In this document: positions 1 to 11,910 of the stretch, in pieces | Layout: the number at the start of each line of letters is the position of its first letter | Numbering within the stretch: the first letter of the stretch is position 1 | Origin: Sordariomycetes sp. S80-01Y | Taxonomy: Eukaryota > Ascomycota > Sordariomycetes | DNA length: 64,000 nt | Direction: 5' to 3' | Assembly (NCBI GenBank): GCA_037042185.1 | Contig: JAXQJY010000033.1 | Location: forward strand, 2,666,001 to 2,730,000 | Made by a program: the position numbers and the translations under genes | Notes under the pieces: model-generated | What the model was told of the DNA's origin: nothing | Seen by the model: only the letters and a program-made list of their open reading frames with translations | The model's database searches: none

Positions 1-735
1 AGCATCCGGCGGGCTCGCATCCTTTTTCTCATCGGTTCGAAGGAGATATTCTGAATAGTTTTCTGCCACAACCTTTCGCAGCTTACCGACGCTGCCCACA
101 CCGGCCCGCAGGCCCTTCTTCAGCCCATCGCAGAAACGCTCGCATGCTTGTCGAGTGCCGGCAAGGTGCAAAATGATACGCTGTTCTCGTCCGTCTTTCT
201 TATCTTTGACATCTTTCTCTTCGAATAATAGGCCGTTCCAGGTCGTGAAAGCAAGCGCGAACTGGATTTGTTAGCATGGCCCATTCCTGTCAAAGATCAA
301 GTACCGGACCTGGAAGTTCTGGCTATTAAGCCTCTCTACCCTTCTGATCGCACAAAGCGGGAAGGTAAACCCGTTCCCGCTGGGGCCGCCTCCGTGCGTC
401 TGTCCTGTGAAAGCTGACGACGTGCTCACACTAGCTGCCTGGTTGAAGCTCGAAGGCGTAGTCGAGAAGCACATGTAGTGCTCCGACATGTGCAGCTTCC
501 CAGCATAATGCCATCCCCGATCGTGGATCTTATCGCCTTGGGTGATGTTTGAAGGAGGGATGGTGAGCTCGGCATTGATCTCGTAGAGGGGGTTTTGGGT
601 GGACGGCAGGCGGAATTGGTTCTGAAAGAGCGAAGCTTTGGAAGGGTTTCGATCGGAGCTGGAGAGATTGAGGCCTTGAGTGGGATCGATGAACTGCTGA
701 GCCTTCTGGACGATGTTGGTGAAGTTGGAGAACAT
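1..735 (-). CDS. GRAM-domain Rab GTPase-activating protein (Gyp2/TBC type), 3' part beyond window
   Basis: Only the N-terminal part is present; the gene runs off the left edge. The start is the ATG at 733-735. Exon 1 is 310-735, an intron is 262-309 (donor GTCCGG, branch CTAAC, acceptor CAG), and exon 2 is 1-261. The translation opens with MFSNFTNIVQKAQQF, then a short Ser-rich linker. A GRAM-like region follows (GKLHMSEHYMCFS, then FTFPLCAIRRVERLNSQNFQ and FALAFTTWNG across the intron). By family knowledge this arrangement precedes a TBC domain in fungal Gyp2/TBC1D8-9-like proteins, which stimulate GTP hydrolysis by Ypt/Rab GTPases in membrane traffic. The TBC domain itself lies outside, so the GAP role is inferred. 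It is divergent from the PKA gene, with about 1.8 kb between them. Confidence 0.8.
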
Positions 736-2570
736 GGTTCCGGGTCGGTCAGCGGCGCATGACGACGCCGGGGGACGTGGAAGGAGGGTTCTGGCGCTTC
801 CGCTGGCAAGAGTGGCAAAGGGATCGAAGTAGCGGCGGAAGTGGAGAGTTTATATGCTGCCGACAGAGCAAAAGAAAGATGAGCTCCTCGTTGTTCGTGT
901 TTGGTGGTTGACAGAGAGCTCGGGAGCGCAGCAATGCTGGGTGCGGGATGGTGTCGTGAGCTCCAGACGCCTCCAATGAGGTGCAGCGGCGGCGCATCAG
1001 CTGGAGGTGGCACTAACAATTTTTGACGTACCTGGAAGGCCGCCACTGCAGCGGGTGCCAGTGCCAGTTCCAGTGGGACCTCAACGACAGGTCCGTACTT
1101 GATAGCGCCCCCGGCTCCCTTTCTTCCCTTCACAAAGCGGCTTGCAATCACTCACATTCGTCACGAGGAAAACAAGTATTGACACCAAAAAACAATGGCT
1201 CCCATGTCTGTCAACTTTTCTTGTTGGTGGCCAGGCCACCATTACTGCGGAGACAGCCATGGGCATTCGACACACATGCCGAACCACGTTGACAAAGCAC
1301 ACTGGAAGAACTGCTGTAGATGTATTCATAAGAGCTGTTGGCAGAGCATGAAATATCCCACGAGCTGATGTTTGTCTCGTTGCTGTCCCTCCATCAGTTG
1401 TATCTTTCTGAGGTGAGGAATGCAGATGCAGAGCGACCCTCGCAACAGCACAGCAACAGGTATGGGCGGATAATCTCACCAGCAGAGCCTCAAACATGCA
1501 TCGTCCCGACCTGTCGCCCGCAACTGTCGGAGCGTCCGAATGCCCTATCAAGTGAGGAACCTGTTCGCTACTTCCAGGTCAGCCTCGCCCCAGTCCAGCC
1601 TGGCGACAGCGACTGGCCACGTTTTGAAGACCCTGATCTAGACTAGAAAAGCGACTGAATCTCGAACAGCTCAGCCCCGTGATGCCCGGCTAGGCATGAC
1701 ACATGGCAGGCCGTAAAACACGCTCAGGGGCCCGTATCATCCAAGATCGATTCCTTGGCCTCACTGTCGCATGGAGGGTGCCATGGCGGCATTTATATGG
1801 GTATTGGCGGTCCAAGTGCTTTGCAGCCTGGTCACAAGACCAAGGGACCAGAGGAGTCTCACTGAGTACGACTGACTTGCCTGAGCACCAAAGGCACAAT
1901 TCCCTTTACAAGGGAAATAAGGTTGTGTAGCATGCTGGCACATCCCTACCTGTCTTCTAATTGCCGCATGACGATTCGTCTCCGCCTCCCGCGAGTGTGG
2001 GAGGAAAGGAGACAGTCCGGGCTTCTTTGGGGGGGCGCCTCTACGGAGGCGGAGGTGGAGGACAGGAAGAGAGCCCCTCTGCCCCTGCAATCACACTGCC
2101 ATCACCGCAGTGGAGGGTCTGAGGTTGCGTCATACCCGCAATGACCGCTGAGGGGCGGGACGGCGGGACCTCCAAGTCACTATTGGCACGAGCCTCGCTG
2201 TGGAGTGACTTCAAGTTGGACTCGTAGCTTAATTGACCCCCCATCTTCTGGGACCAGCGCTGAGGTTGGACTCAAATCTGCTAAACATCCATTCCCATTA
2301 TTGTATCAGATCCAGATCCAACCTCGATCCACGCACGTCTCATCCACCTTTGCCTCTATCCTCCATACTGCTTCCCGTGTTTGCTGCCAGCACTCGCCCA
2401 CTCTCGCCTACTGCAATCCATGGGATCACAGCGCAGCCTTTATCTGCTGGATCTGGCTTACACTGCCTCCGCTCCCAACTCCAGACAAGCTGGCTCTCCG
2501 TCCTCGATGCGGCTTTGGCTTCGGGCTCTATCTTCTTAGACACTCTAGCACCCCTTCCTGTATCGACATC
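736..2570. other. intergenic region between divergent genes
   Basis: No supportable gene. The region must hold the promoters and 5' leaders of the GRAM/TBC gene and the PKA gene. The reading frame of the PKA gene stays open upstream to about 2205 but has no ATG there, so it is read as leader. Other open frames lack splice logic and recognisable similarity. Confidence 0.6.
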
Positions 2571-3846
2571 ATGGCCGCCACCGTCGCATCTTCACAGGCC
2601 CCGCCCAATCTGAACTCAACTCCAGCGGCACCGTCCTTTCAGCAGCAGCAGGTAAACGACGATCCAGCGGGCCCCGCGTCCGCAACCCACCAAACTCCCG
2701 AGCCGTTACCAGCGACCAAGACGTTCACGCCAGATGACTTCAAGCTAGTCAGGACATTGGGAACTGGTACGCTACATCCAATGCCTTTAAGCCATTCATC
2801 GTAGACTAATGCGGCTCTCAAGGCACGTTCGCTCGCGTTTGTCTCGTCCGCCCCGCATCTGCCTCCAAATCCGCCGATGACCAGGACAGCGGCCCCTTTT
2901 ACGCCCTCAAGATCCTAAGGAAGACCGAGGTCATCAAGCTTAAGCAGATTGATCATGTGCGACATGAACGAGCGATTCTGGCCGAGGTTGCGGGCCACCC
3001 TTTCATCACAAACTTACAAGCCTCCTTTTCCGATCGCGACTCCCTATACATGCTGCTCGATTACGTTCCCGGCGGCGAGCTGTTTAGCTATCTGCGCAAG
3101 TTCCGGCGCTTCGACGAACCCACGGCGCGATTCTATATCGCCGAGATTGTCTTGGTACTCGAGTACCTGCATGAACAACAGGGTGGTGTTGCATATCGAG
3201 ACTTGAAGCCGGAGAATCTGCTTATAGATGGCGACGGACACATCAAGCTGGTTGATTTTGGCTTTGCGAAGCGCCTCGGAAACCATGAGGGGAGGCCAGT
3301 AGAGACATATACCCTGTGTGGAACGCCGGAGTATCTCGCGCCAGAGGTCATCCATAACAAGGGCCACACAGCGTCGGTGGACTGGTGGGCATTGGGCATC
3401 CTGCTCTATGAATTCTTGACGGGATATCCGCCATTCTGGCATCAGAACCCCATCGAGATCTACAAGCAGTAAGTTCGTGTATGCTTTGGTCGGTTTCCTG
3501 TACTTACACCATTACCAGAATCGTAGAAAAGCCAGTGCTCTTCCCTGTAGAGCCCCGGATATCCGACGAAGCACAGGACATCATCCGGTCATTTTGCACC
3601 ATTGACCGCTCCAAGCGACTGGGAAACATCCAAGGCGGCGCTCAAAGAGTAAAGAACCACCCATTCTTCAAGGACGTCAACTGGGATGACGTCTACCACC
3701 GCAGGAGACGGGGTCCCATCATCCCGCCGGTGCGCTACCCCGGTGATGCGCAATGCTTCGACGCGTACCCAGAAGACGACGGCAAGCGGGATGAGTATAC
3801 CGGCTCGATGGCGGAAAAGTACGACGAGTACTTCAAGGACTTTTAG
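2571..3846 (+). CDS. cAMP-dependent protein kinase catalytic subunit
   Basis: Serine/threonine kinase of the PKA catalytic type, 389 residues, from exons 2571-2766, 2823-3468 and 3519-3846. Residues 1-50 are a low-complexity Pro/Gln/Ala-rich leader. The kinase core follows: glycine loop LGTGTFARV (about 64-71), ATP lysine K95, alpha-C glutamate E114, YRDLKPEN with catalytic D192, DFG with D210, and activation-loop T229 in TLCGTPE. The C-terminus ends in EYFKDF, the FxxF tail typical of PKA. It phosphorylates targets when cAMP releases the regulatory subunit, controlling growth, development and, in pathogens, infection structures. Filamentous ascomycetes have two such subunits; the short N-terminus makes me favour the second (PKAC-2/CPK2 type), but the sequence alone does not settle it. 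The start is the only in-frame ATG. Confidence 0.93.
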
Positions 3847-4346
3847 GGGTCACGGTGGAGTCGTGGTGTGTAGATGAGCCCTGGTAGCTTCTTGTATACT
3901 TACTTGGACGATGGCGATGACATTGGTTGGAATTATGAACAGACCTGGCGTTTCTGGGCTGGGAGCCGGCGGAATTGGCATGAGACTGCTCACGCTGATA
4001 CACGACATTGTTTGATAGCGGGCGAGATGAGTGAGATAAGACGGATCAGCCTCACATGGTCCAAGCGTTGGTTTTCAATAGTATTCACGGACTTACTTGG
4101 GTTTGATACATCGTCTTCAAAGTTCTGGATCATCATTGTGGCTTGCTGCTGTGCTTTTGAAGGTGAATCGTGGGTGCATGGCATGCCGTGATACAAACCT
4201 CTACTCTATCGGACTGATCTTAACCCCCCCTGACGTAAACCTGCCGTGCCCTGGGATGTTGGATATACGAATATACATTCCGGAACGCTCCCCTAAATTA
4301 CCACCTCACACCGTACGCCAAACCGAATCGTCTAAGCCAGACGCGC
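3847..4346. other. intergenic region between convergent genes
   Basis: This holds the 3' ends of the PKA gene and the phosphatase gene. No coding potential was recognised. Confidence 0.6.
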
Positions 4347-5861
4347 TCACCGTCCAACCCCGCCGCTCATGAACAGGTAACACCCAACGCCCAGAGCCAC
4401 CAGCGTGCCCAAGACGGCAGCGCCCTCCTTGGAACTCCAAAGCATCATGCTCCAGCCCGCCATGACTTCCTTCCGCCTCGCCGCCTGCCGTCTCTCCCAG
4501 GCCTCCGGGTCAATCTCGACGGGCAGCCGCACCCTGGGGTCGCTCACGTCGTCGTCCTTCAACGCCCCCTCCAGCGTCTCCCGGCTGACCAGGGGTACCG
4601 ACGCTCGCAGGAAGACGGGTCGGTGGTCGGAAGAAGCGAGGATCGGCATCGCGTCGTAGGCCTCGACAGTGATGTCGGGGAGCGATGTGGGCGTGTTGAG
4701 GTAGAGAATCCGATCTGTCCAGGAGGGGTACCTGTGTGGCGCAAACTCCCATCTTGGGTTCTCGTCATCCTTCCCATTCGGCTTCACGACGTACTTGTAC
4801 GTCGGCGGGAACTCCACCTTGCCCTCGCTCAATCCATGCAGCGTTCGGCCGGCGTCCTTCTCCCGCGTGAGCTGATCCAGCGGCCAGAAGTTCAAGTAGT
4901 GATGCTCTGAGTCCTCGTCCAGGCTGGGGAAGGCAGCACCTGGAGGGGGGCTGGTCGTGCTGATGCGGTAGTTCAGATCCCCGCCGACAAACAAGTGGCT
5001 TGAGGGCTTGTACACCGAGATGTCGTGCAACTCCTTCTGCAACCGCCTGTGTGCCTCGTCGAGGTCTTCGTGCAGAAGCCTGCTCGTCTCGCTGGCCTCG
5101 CCGTGCTCCGCGGACACGCGATGCCGTTCCACCACAGCCTCCGGGTTCTCGAACGTCAGGCCCCTGACGATGGACGCCCAGTTCGCGTTGCGCTTTGCGA
5201 GGTTCCACTCCATGGCCGCCAAATGCGTCGCCACAAACGTGAGCTCCGTGGTCTTGCCGCCGTCCACTTCTCCGTAAAGGCACCGCAGCCCCACGGCGCC
5301 CTTGTTGCCCATCTCTGCCGCACCGAAACCGACCTCTGCGTCTTTCGTCTCGAGTATGGATTCGGGGTTGCGGGCAAAGAGGATGATGGCTGTGTAGCCC
5401 ACGTTCGCCGTCTTGACCATCGTATAAGGCTTCTTAGGCCCGGGGTTCGTCTTGCTCGAGGATGATGATTTCGGAGGCGATGAAGAGGGGACAGTGTCGG
5501 TGGTGGATGTGACGGTTACAGTATCGGGATGCGCATCACCAAAGGATAGGGATGCGGCGTTGAGGGCCTCTTCGAAGGCGTGTGTGTAGGGAGAGAGGAA
5601 GTAGCCTCCTACAAAGGAGTGACCCATGGGCGCGACCTCTTGCAACGAGCTACACCACGCCATCAGCTTCTTCACTCCCAGCGGCACTTCCCTGCGAGCG
5701 GCGCGAGATTCAAAATAAACTTACAAGACCACCAGGTCAGGCATGCCACCACCCCTCTCTTCCATGGCAGCCTGCAGGTGCTTTGCAAAGATGCCAACAT
5801 TGATGATCTCCTTTGCGCAGTTGAAAGTCAACACCAAAAGGTCTAGTGTTGAGGGAGCCAT
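4347..5861 (-). CDS. INP54: tail-anchored inositol polyphosphate 5-phosphatase (Inp54-like)
   Basis: 479 residues from exons 5725-5861 and 4347-5649; the intron is 5650-5724. An endonuclease/exonuclease/phosphatase-fold 5-phosphatase is shown by TFNCAKE and SLQE near the N-terminus, GDLNYR (269-274), PSWTDRIL (354-361) and SSDHRP (385-390). These carry the metal-binding and catalytic Asn, Glu, Asp and His residues of the family. The last roughly 20 residues form a hydrophobic segment (VLGTLVALGVGCYLFM). Yeast Inp54 is a PtdIns(4,5)P2 5-phosphatase held on the ER by such a tail, so the same role is inferred. A Ser/Thr/Pro-rich insert at about 85-115 is not typical of yeast Inp54. The start at 5861 is preferred because homology begins there; in-frame ATGs at 5891 and further upstream are possible. 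Confidence 0.88.
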
Positions 5862-7732
5862 GCTGGCCTTTGCTCTTGTCGAGGGCACCATGCTGGCGGC
5901 GTTTAGGCAGGATGGAAGAAAGGAGTTGGCGTTGGAGGGGTGATGTTGCTCCCGACTGACCCTTGGGGGCTCGGACACGAAGTGGGAGGAGGGCTGCAGC
6001 TTGAGGTGGGCAGATCGTTGCGAGCCGGCTTGTGAAGGTGCCCGCTGTCGATCACTCGAAAGGCCTGGAATGCAGATGAAATCACAACATCAACCCTGTC
6101 TGTAGATGCAGGAAACCACCAGATATAAGGTAATCGTTTTTACGGACTGGCACAGGGTACTTGACAAGGCAGCCACTGGAAGTGTTCTTCGCAGCCTTGG
6201 AGTCGGGCAGTCAACCTCATCATCCCTGCTGCATCGGGGCAGCTCAACAGCGACGAGAACGCCTTACCGGTCGGCATCAGTTACCTTACAGCTGCAATCC
6301 ACAACGTCGGCCGCAGCAAGAGGGAGCCCTGATGCATTTCCTTACATTGCCCTGTCCTTCGGACGAGCACCTGCAGCTTTCACTTCAAATCTCATCACTG
6401 CCTCGATATTGCGAGGTCACGCCGCTACTACAGGCGTCGTCCTGGTGTGGTGGTAGCTCAGGCGACCGACGGCCGATACACTTTGAATTTACGTTTGGAG
6501 ACGGCGGATCGAAGCAGTCATGGGACAACACTTAAACCATGGGCTATGTGAGCCACCAGAATCACATGGGAACAAGATCAAAGGTATGGAGCACAGCTGA
6601 TTGCCTGTCGTATAATGGCTATCAGATTAACAAGCGTCGTCTGTCTGGTTCTCGAATGGTGCTTCTTCCCAAGCCGCCCACCCCAGTGGTAGAGGTTCCA
6701 GTGAAATCGTCTGGTTGTAGAGAACGTGAATAGATCCTCTCGCCGCCGTCGGCGAAATGAGCCATCATGCCCTCACCAACCGAAGCCACTTCGCCCAGGC
6801 AACCACGAGGCCTCACCGGTCTTCCACATTCCGACAGCTACCAGAGCCTGAAGACCCCGGCAACTGTCATCCATGGCAGAAATTGAGTCGGCACACCATC
6901 CTCCCCTAAATGACCTCCCCACAAGCTGAACCATCGGACCAAAGAAACTAAGCAGAGACCCATAATCATGAAGTGACATGGACAAGAAAGAAAAGAAAGG
7001 AAACATTCGCCCCACAAGCGCAGCTAAACCGCAACGACTGTGAGAGGACCGTAAGACTTGACAAGTCGGTCTCATCAGGTTTGATAATCTTGCCTGTCGT
7101 GTTGGACTCTGCGGCGTAGAATCGGCAGATTAGCCGCTTCCTAGGGTTCACGATGCTCCCCGCGCAAGGGAAACACCGGAAGTGCCGTTCAGATGGATCA
7201 ACAAGAAGGTTAGGTGGCGGAGCCGGCAGCAGTTGCCAGCTTCAACCCTTCCATTCCTGTGCCATCCGAGCCATAAAACAGTTTGCTATCCCCGAAGTCG
7301 AAGAACGAGACAAAGCGATGCGAATAAGGAGAGGGGCGCACTCGGCTCCGATACCAAAGGTTTTCGACGTCCACTGTAGCCCAAAGATCAAGTGTGCGGT
7401 CGTCTAGACGCTTGGCCATGGATGCTGCATGCAACTAGACCATCGATTCACAACACAAGACCGGCATTTTCGGGTCTGTCGCCGAGTCGCGGATCCCATC
7501 ACAGGAGAGGAGAATGGGGCTGGTTCATACATCATTTGGGGCGGTAGGAGCCAGAGGCATAGCCTGCACCCTTTGATGCTGAGCGAAGCCTGTTCATTGT
7601 CCACTGAGTCAGCAATACTTGTCAGCAAATTTCCCTTCGGCAAAGCGGTATCAAGCACACTGTTGCAACGCACGAAGGAAAATAAAGCATTTCCTTCCGA
7701 GAGGGATGGGCAGGGGAGAAATGCAAAAGTAC
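5862..7732. other. intergenic region, about 1.9 kb
   Basis: Between two genes on the same (minus) strand. It should contain the 3' untranslated region of the CK1 gene and the promoter of the phosphatase gene. Several open frames of 60-125 codons occur on both strands, but none has recognisable domains or splice support. Confidence 0.5.
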
Positions 7733-9003
7733 TCACATTCGGTCGGAGCCGCCGATAGCACGGCTGGTATCGGGCGTGTTGGGATCACCGGATCCGCGCT
7801 CAAGCATCTTGCGGCGCGAGCTGGGAATGGCGTTAGGCTTGTTGGTAGAAGACTGGCCGGCCGGAGCGCGGGAAGCACGTGCCTTGTCGTCGTCCTCGCC
7901 GTTCTGACCAACAGCCTGAGCGATGGCCTGGGCGTTCTTCTGGTACTTGTACACAGTCCAGTCAAAGACGTAGTCGTACTGGAAGCCCTCGCGAACGAAG
8001 AGATCACGGAAGATCTTGCGGAGATAGCTGTAGTCGGGCTTGTCATCGAAGCGCAGCGAACGGGTGTAGTTCAGGTAGATGGCGAACTCGTTGGGGAAGC
8101 CACGGCAGAGGACCTCGGTCGGGGTGGTCATCTTCTTCTCCATGATACGATCGTATTTCTGCTTCTTGGTAGCGGCCTTCAGTCCCTGCCAGGGCAAGGA
8201 GCCACGGCAGAAGTAGAGCATGACGTAGCCGAGGGACTCCATGTCATCACGGCGAGATTGCTCGACGCCCAAGTGAGTGTTGATGGATGCATAACGAGCG
8301 GTACCAGTCAAGTTCTTGTTCTCTCTGTAGGGGATGTGGAAGTGCGTCTTGGGGTCGCGGTACTTCTTGGCAAGACCGAAATCGATCACGTTGACCTGGT
8401 TTCCACGTTTGCCAATGCCCATGAGGAAGTTGTCGGGCTTGATGTCTCGGTGGATGAAGGACTTGGCGTGGATGTACTCGATGCGGGAGATAAGCTGATC
8501 CGCTAGGAGCAGGACCGTCTTGAGGGAGAACTTTCGGTTGCAGAAGTTGAACAAGTCCTCGAGAGAGGGGCCGAGGAGGTCGAGAACCATGGCATTGTAG
8601 TCGCACTCGGTACCGAACCAGCGGACGAAGGGAATGCCAACACCGCCGGCAAGAGACTTGTAGACACGAGCTTCGTACTCGAGCTGGGGGTGCTTGGCCT
8701 TGACGGACTCCAGCTTGATGGCAATTTCCTCGCCAGAGATAATGTTAGTACCGAGATAGATGTCACCGAAAGATCCGGAACCAATCTTGCGGCCGATACG
8801 GTATTTGTTGCCCACACGCAAGTCCTATGGCAGAGTCGTTAGCATGTCGTCCACCAACGCCTGCCACGGCTGGGAATGAGACAGCATTAGAAATTGCCGC
8901 TTGCAGCCAACGCATTGAGCATATAGAGTAATTTCTGGTGCTGCCCTCATCCCTTATTGTCTTCAGCAAGACGAATCGGTTGGGAACGCACCATGGTAGT
9001 CAT
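7733..9003 (-). CDS. ck-1a: casein kinase 1 (CK-1a / Hhp1 type)
   Basis: 367 residues. The first exon is only 12 bases (8992-9003, ATGACTACCATG), followed by a 167-bp intron (8825-8991, GTGCGT...CCATAG) and exon 7733-8824. The joined start reads [19 protein letters not shown], the expected opening of fungal CK1. Key residues are the glycine loop GSGSFG, K41, HRD with D131, and DFG with D152, plus the CK1-specific SIN stretch ([11 protein letters not shown]). The kinase domain ends near residue 295 and a hydrophilic tail follows. CK1 delta/epsilon homologues act in the circadian clock (phosphorylating FRQ in Neurospora), vesicle traffic and DNA-damage signalling, and are usually essential. The stop codon overlaps a GTGAGT sequence, so an alternative C-terminus is possible. 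Confidence 0.93.
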
Positions 9004-11910
9004 GATGGGCGGTAGTTGTTCTCCGTTGCAGGAGACGGTCTACGGCTCGGGTTATCGAAGTCGGTAATTGATTGCTTGCAGATCTGTCAAGGTTGAACCG
9101 TTAGCAAACTCCGTTCCGTTATGCTGCGTGTGTTGGCGTTGAAGCAAGAACAAGCTAAGTTTGTTGGTGAAGTGCCATGACCAAGGGCTAACGAATGAGG
9201 AAGCTCCTCTGCAATGGCAAGGACAGTGCGATGCCAGTGACGGGCAGCAGCAAGTATATCGTATGTACCAGTGCAAAAAGCTGTGTGGCGAGGGTCGAGG
9301 AGGCTGTTCGTGATGTGGTGACTGAGGATCGGACTTACGATGCTGCAGCGGCTCGTGATGGAGAGGCGGTCAGGCACACGGAAAGCCGACGCCTACAAGG
9401 GTGAAAAGACTCGGGGGTCGAAAAGGCCTCAACGCAGAGGCAACAAGTTGATGACAGGATGGGTCGACAGATGTGTCGATGCAGTTGTGCAGACGGAGAA
9501 ACCTTCCTCGAGGTTGAGGTTGAGGGCGAGGATGGAGGGTTTGTTGGTGGCGTGGGGGGGAGGAGATTTAGGTGAAGCACGGGTGAGGTGCGTCAGAATT
9601 GGTGGCAGAAGGATGAGGCAGAGGAGGAGGGAGAGAAACGGGTGGCGGCAAGGAAGGGAAAGGGCGCCTGATGACTGATGGCAGGCCACCTCAGGGAGGA
9701 GCAGCCCGAGGGCCCACTTTTGGCTCTCGGTTGGGCAAACTTCCACCAAAAGTGCAGTGGCTGGCTGAGCCTGTCAGCATCTCAGGCTCCTTTCTTCTGC
9801 TCTCCAGGGCTCCAGGCCTGGCCCAACCCCATAATTGGGCAGCATTATTGCCCTCCCATCGGGACTTTGCTCAATTATTTCTCATTGAAGCATTTAACAC
9901 CTGTCGTTTGACAGAATGAGCCCGTTGTAGCTGCTGCTGCTGCTGCTGCTGCTACTGGACGACATACATTAATTCACCACATGCTCCCAGAGCCGAGCCT
10001 GATTCAAGGGCATCTAGAATCAAGATCAGCGAGAGACCGCCAAGCGTTTCGGAGCAGCCAAGGCCTGGAAGGGCTCAAGCCGCTCGAAATTGAAGGGCCA
10101 AGACCTGCCTGACATTCGGCTGAGACAGTGGCCGCCTTTTGACCGCAGATCTCTCCTCGAGATGTGGGATCCTGCCAGGGCGCCTTCATGCAAACCAGGA
10201 CCAGATCTCAGTTATTCGTGTGTAGATGGGATCCGAACTCTCGGCTCTGTCTCGAAGTTCACTTAGAAGTTGAGCCTGGTTGCGTGAAGGGCAGCTGACT
10301 CGTTGCACCGGCCTTCGCTCTTCGGACTCCATTCACCGAGGCATGCAGGTAGATTCACTGGCACTTTGAGATGCCCCGATGGCAACTTTGTTCCACGCCC
10401 ACGTAAGTCTGGCGACTTCTCCCTTGGCCGAGTCTTATTGGGATCTTCCTGTAAAGTAATATGTTGCATGATGGCTTATCAACAGCTTCTTCGTCCGCTC
10501 TGTACTGGGCTCCGGGGGCTGTCGGCGGCTCGTCCGAGCCCCTTGATAATGGAGCTGTCACAAGACCTTTAGGGCGCAGTGTTCGTCCACTGAACTCACC
10601 TGCTCAGTTGCCGATCGATCGACGCCCTACATTCTAGGCGCATCGGGGCTTTTTACGGCAACTCGACCTCAACCCCCATTTGCGGACCAACAAATCGGCC
10701 TCGGATTTACTTTCGCCTAATCCCTCGGCTGACTGCCCAAGGTACCTAGCTTACTGTAGTACTTGATCTGGTAGCAGAAACGAGCAGCTGACCACCGAGG
10801 CATTACTTCCCGTATGGCAGCCCGTACTGCCACCGAATCAAGGAGGAGGCAAACGCATCCTTAACACGGGCGGCGCCGCCACCTCTCTTACACCGCATCA
10901 TGCACCACTCAACAACCTTCTTGGCAACCGCGCTGTCAGAGGCGGGCCCAAAACAGGCAATCTTGCTTTGGCAGCCCTTGAGAGCCTACTTTGCTGAGGA
11001 GCGAAACACGATGCGAACGCTGGTTTCAAACTCCCTATCGACGGCTCGCCCTTCGCTACGAGGCACGCAAAACGGCAGGGTGATTGAAGACTGGGTGTTG
11101 AGTGGCCTCGGAATATAGAAACCACAGTCCGCAAACCCATCACCCCCGCAGTAAGGAATTCGGATACCAAGTGATGACGATACGCGGTGAGCATAATTAT
11201 CGCACTCATTGGCCATAATCTCGAGCGAACCGAAGTCTCGTGGCTAGACTTTGTGACCCTCCCCTCTCAACAAGCGCCGAGGGGTCGATGACCCACATGG
11301 CCGTGGGCGGCTATTGTTGCTTCTGAAAATAGTAACGGCAGCTTGCGTGCAGCCGTAGGCTTGCCAGGGATTCATCCGCAGTTACGGAGCACATAAACGC
11401 GCCTAGGGGACGCGACAAGGTTGTTCCCGCCTAAGCTTCGCGATTGCGCATTCGATGGCGACGCCTTGTACCGCGTGCGGTCTGGGTCGCGTGAGGTCTC
11501 ATCGAGGACCGGAAGGGCGCATTCGAGAATGAGGGGATTGTCGATCTTTTCTTCTAGACCGAACGTCGAAACATCGGATGGTGCCACGAGATTGCCTTGT
11601 GCAGGCATCACGTGTTGACCGAACGTGACGTGTGTCACAGTACAAAGGTCGCGGTAGTATCAAGCAATGCTTACTACCGTTCGTCCCTCGAGGCCACATC
11701 TGTCTAGTAGCATAGGATGACAGGTGTATCGTCAGGGTGCTAAGGCTAGTATAGGAAGCACCAACGCACCAACTGATTCCGTCATTATGATTTATTAGAA
11801 GCTGTATTTAAAGGATGGTGACATGCTACAAAATGCTCTCATGCTAGAATTCGAACCGCTGTGTATTGCCCAAATGACATTGGTCTTTGCGAACCTCTTT
11901 CATAGGGCCC
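9004..11910. other. intergenic region, about 2.9 kb
   Basis: Upstream of CK1 and downstream of the proline-rich gene, both on the minus strand. At 9400-9680 the minus strand is pyrimidine-rich, as in many fungal promoters and leaders. A (CTG) run lies at 9931-9951. No supportable gene; the last hundred bases or so should be the 3' untranslated region of the proline-rich gene. Confidence 0.5.
9931..9951 (+). repeat. (CTG)7 microsatellite
   Basis: Seven perfect CTG units, followed by CTAC. It lies in non-coding DNA about 0.9 kb upstream of the CK1 start codon. Confidence 0.9.

Noticed and set aside
426-1151. 241-codon minus-strand frame overlapping the GRAM/TBC start
   Set aside because: It runs out of frame through the recognised GRAM exon and its leader; Ala/Pro/Ser-rich shadow.
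7619-8506. 295-codon open frame antisense to the CK1 gene
   Set aside because: It is the mirror of the conserved kinase exon. Its Val/Leu/Gly-rich composition is what the complement of a GC3-rich gene gives, with no domains.
11840-11865. GGTTCGAATTCT on the minus strand, as a possible tRNA T-loop
   Set aside because: The flanking bases do not form the 5-bp T stem and no A box lies upstream.
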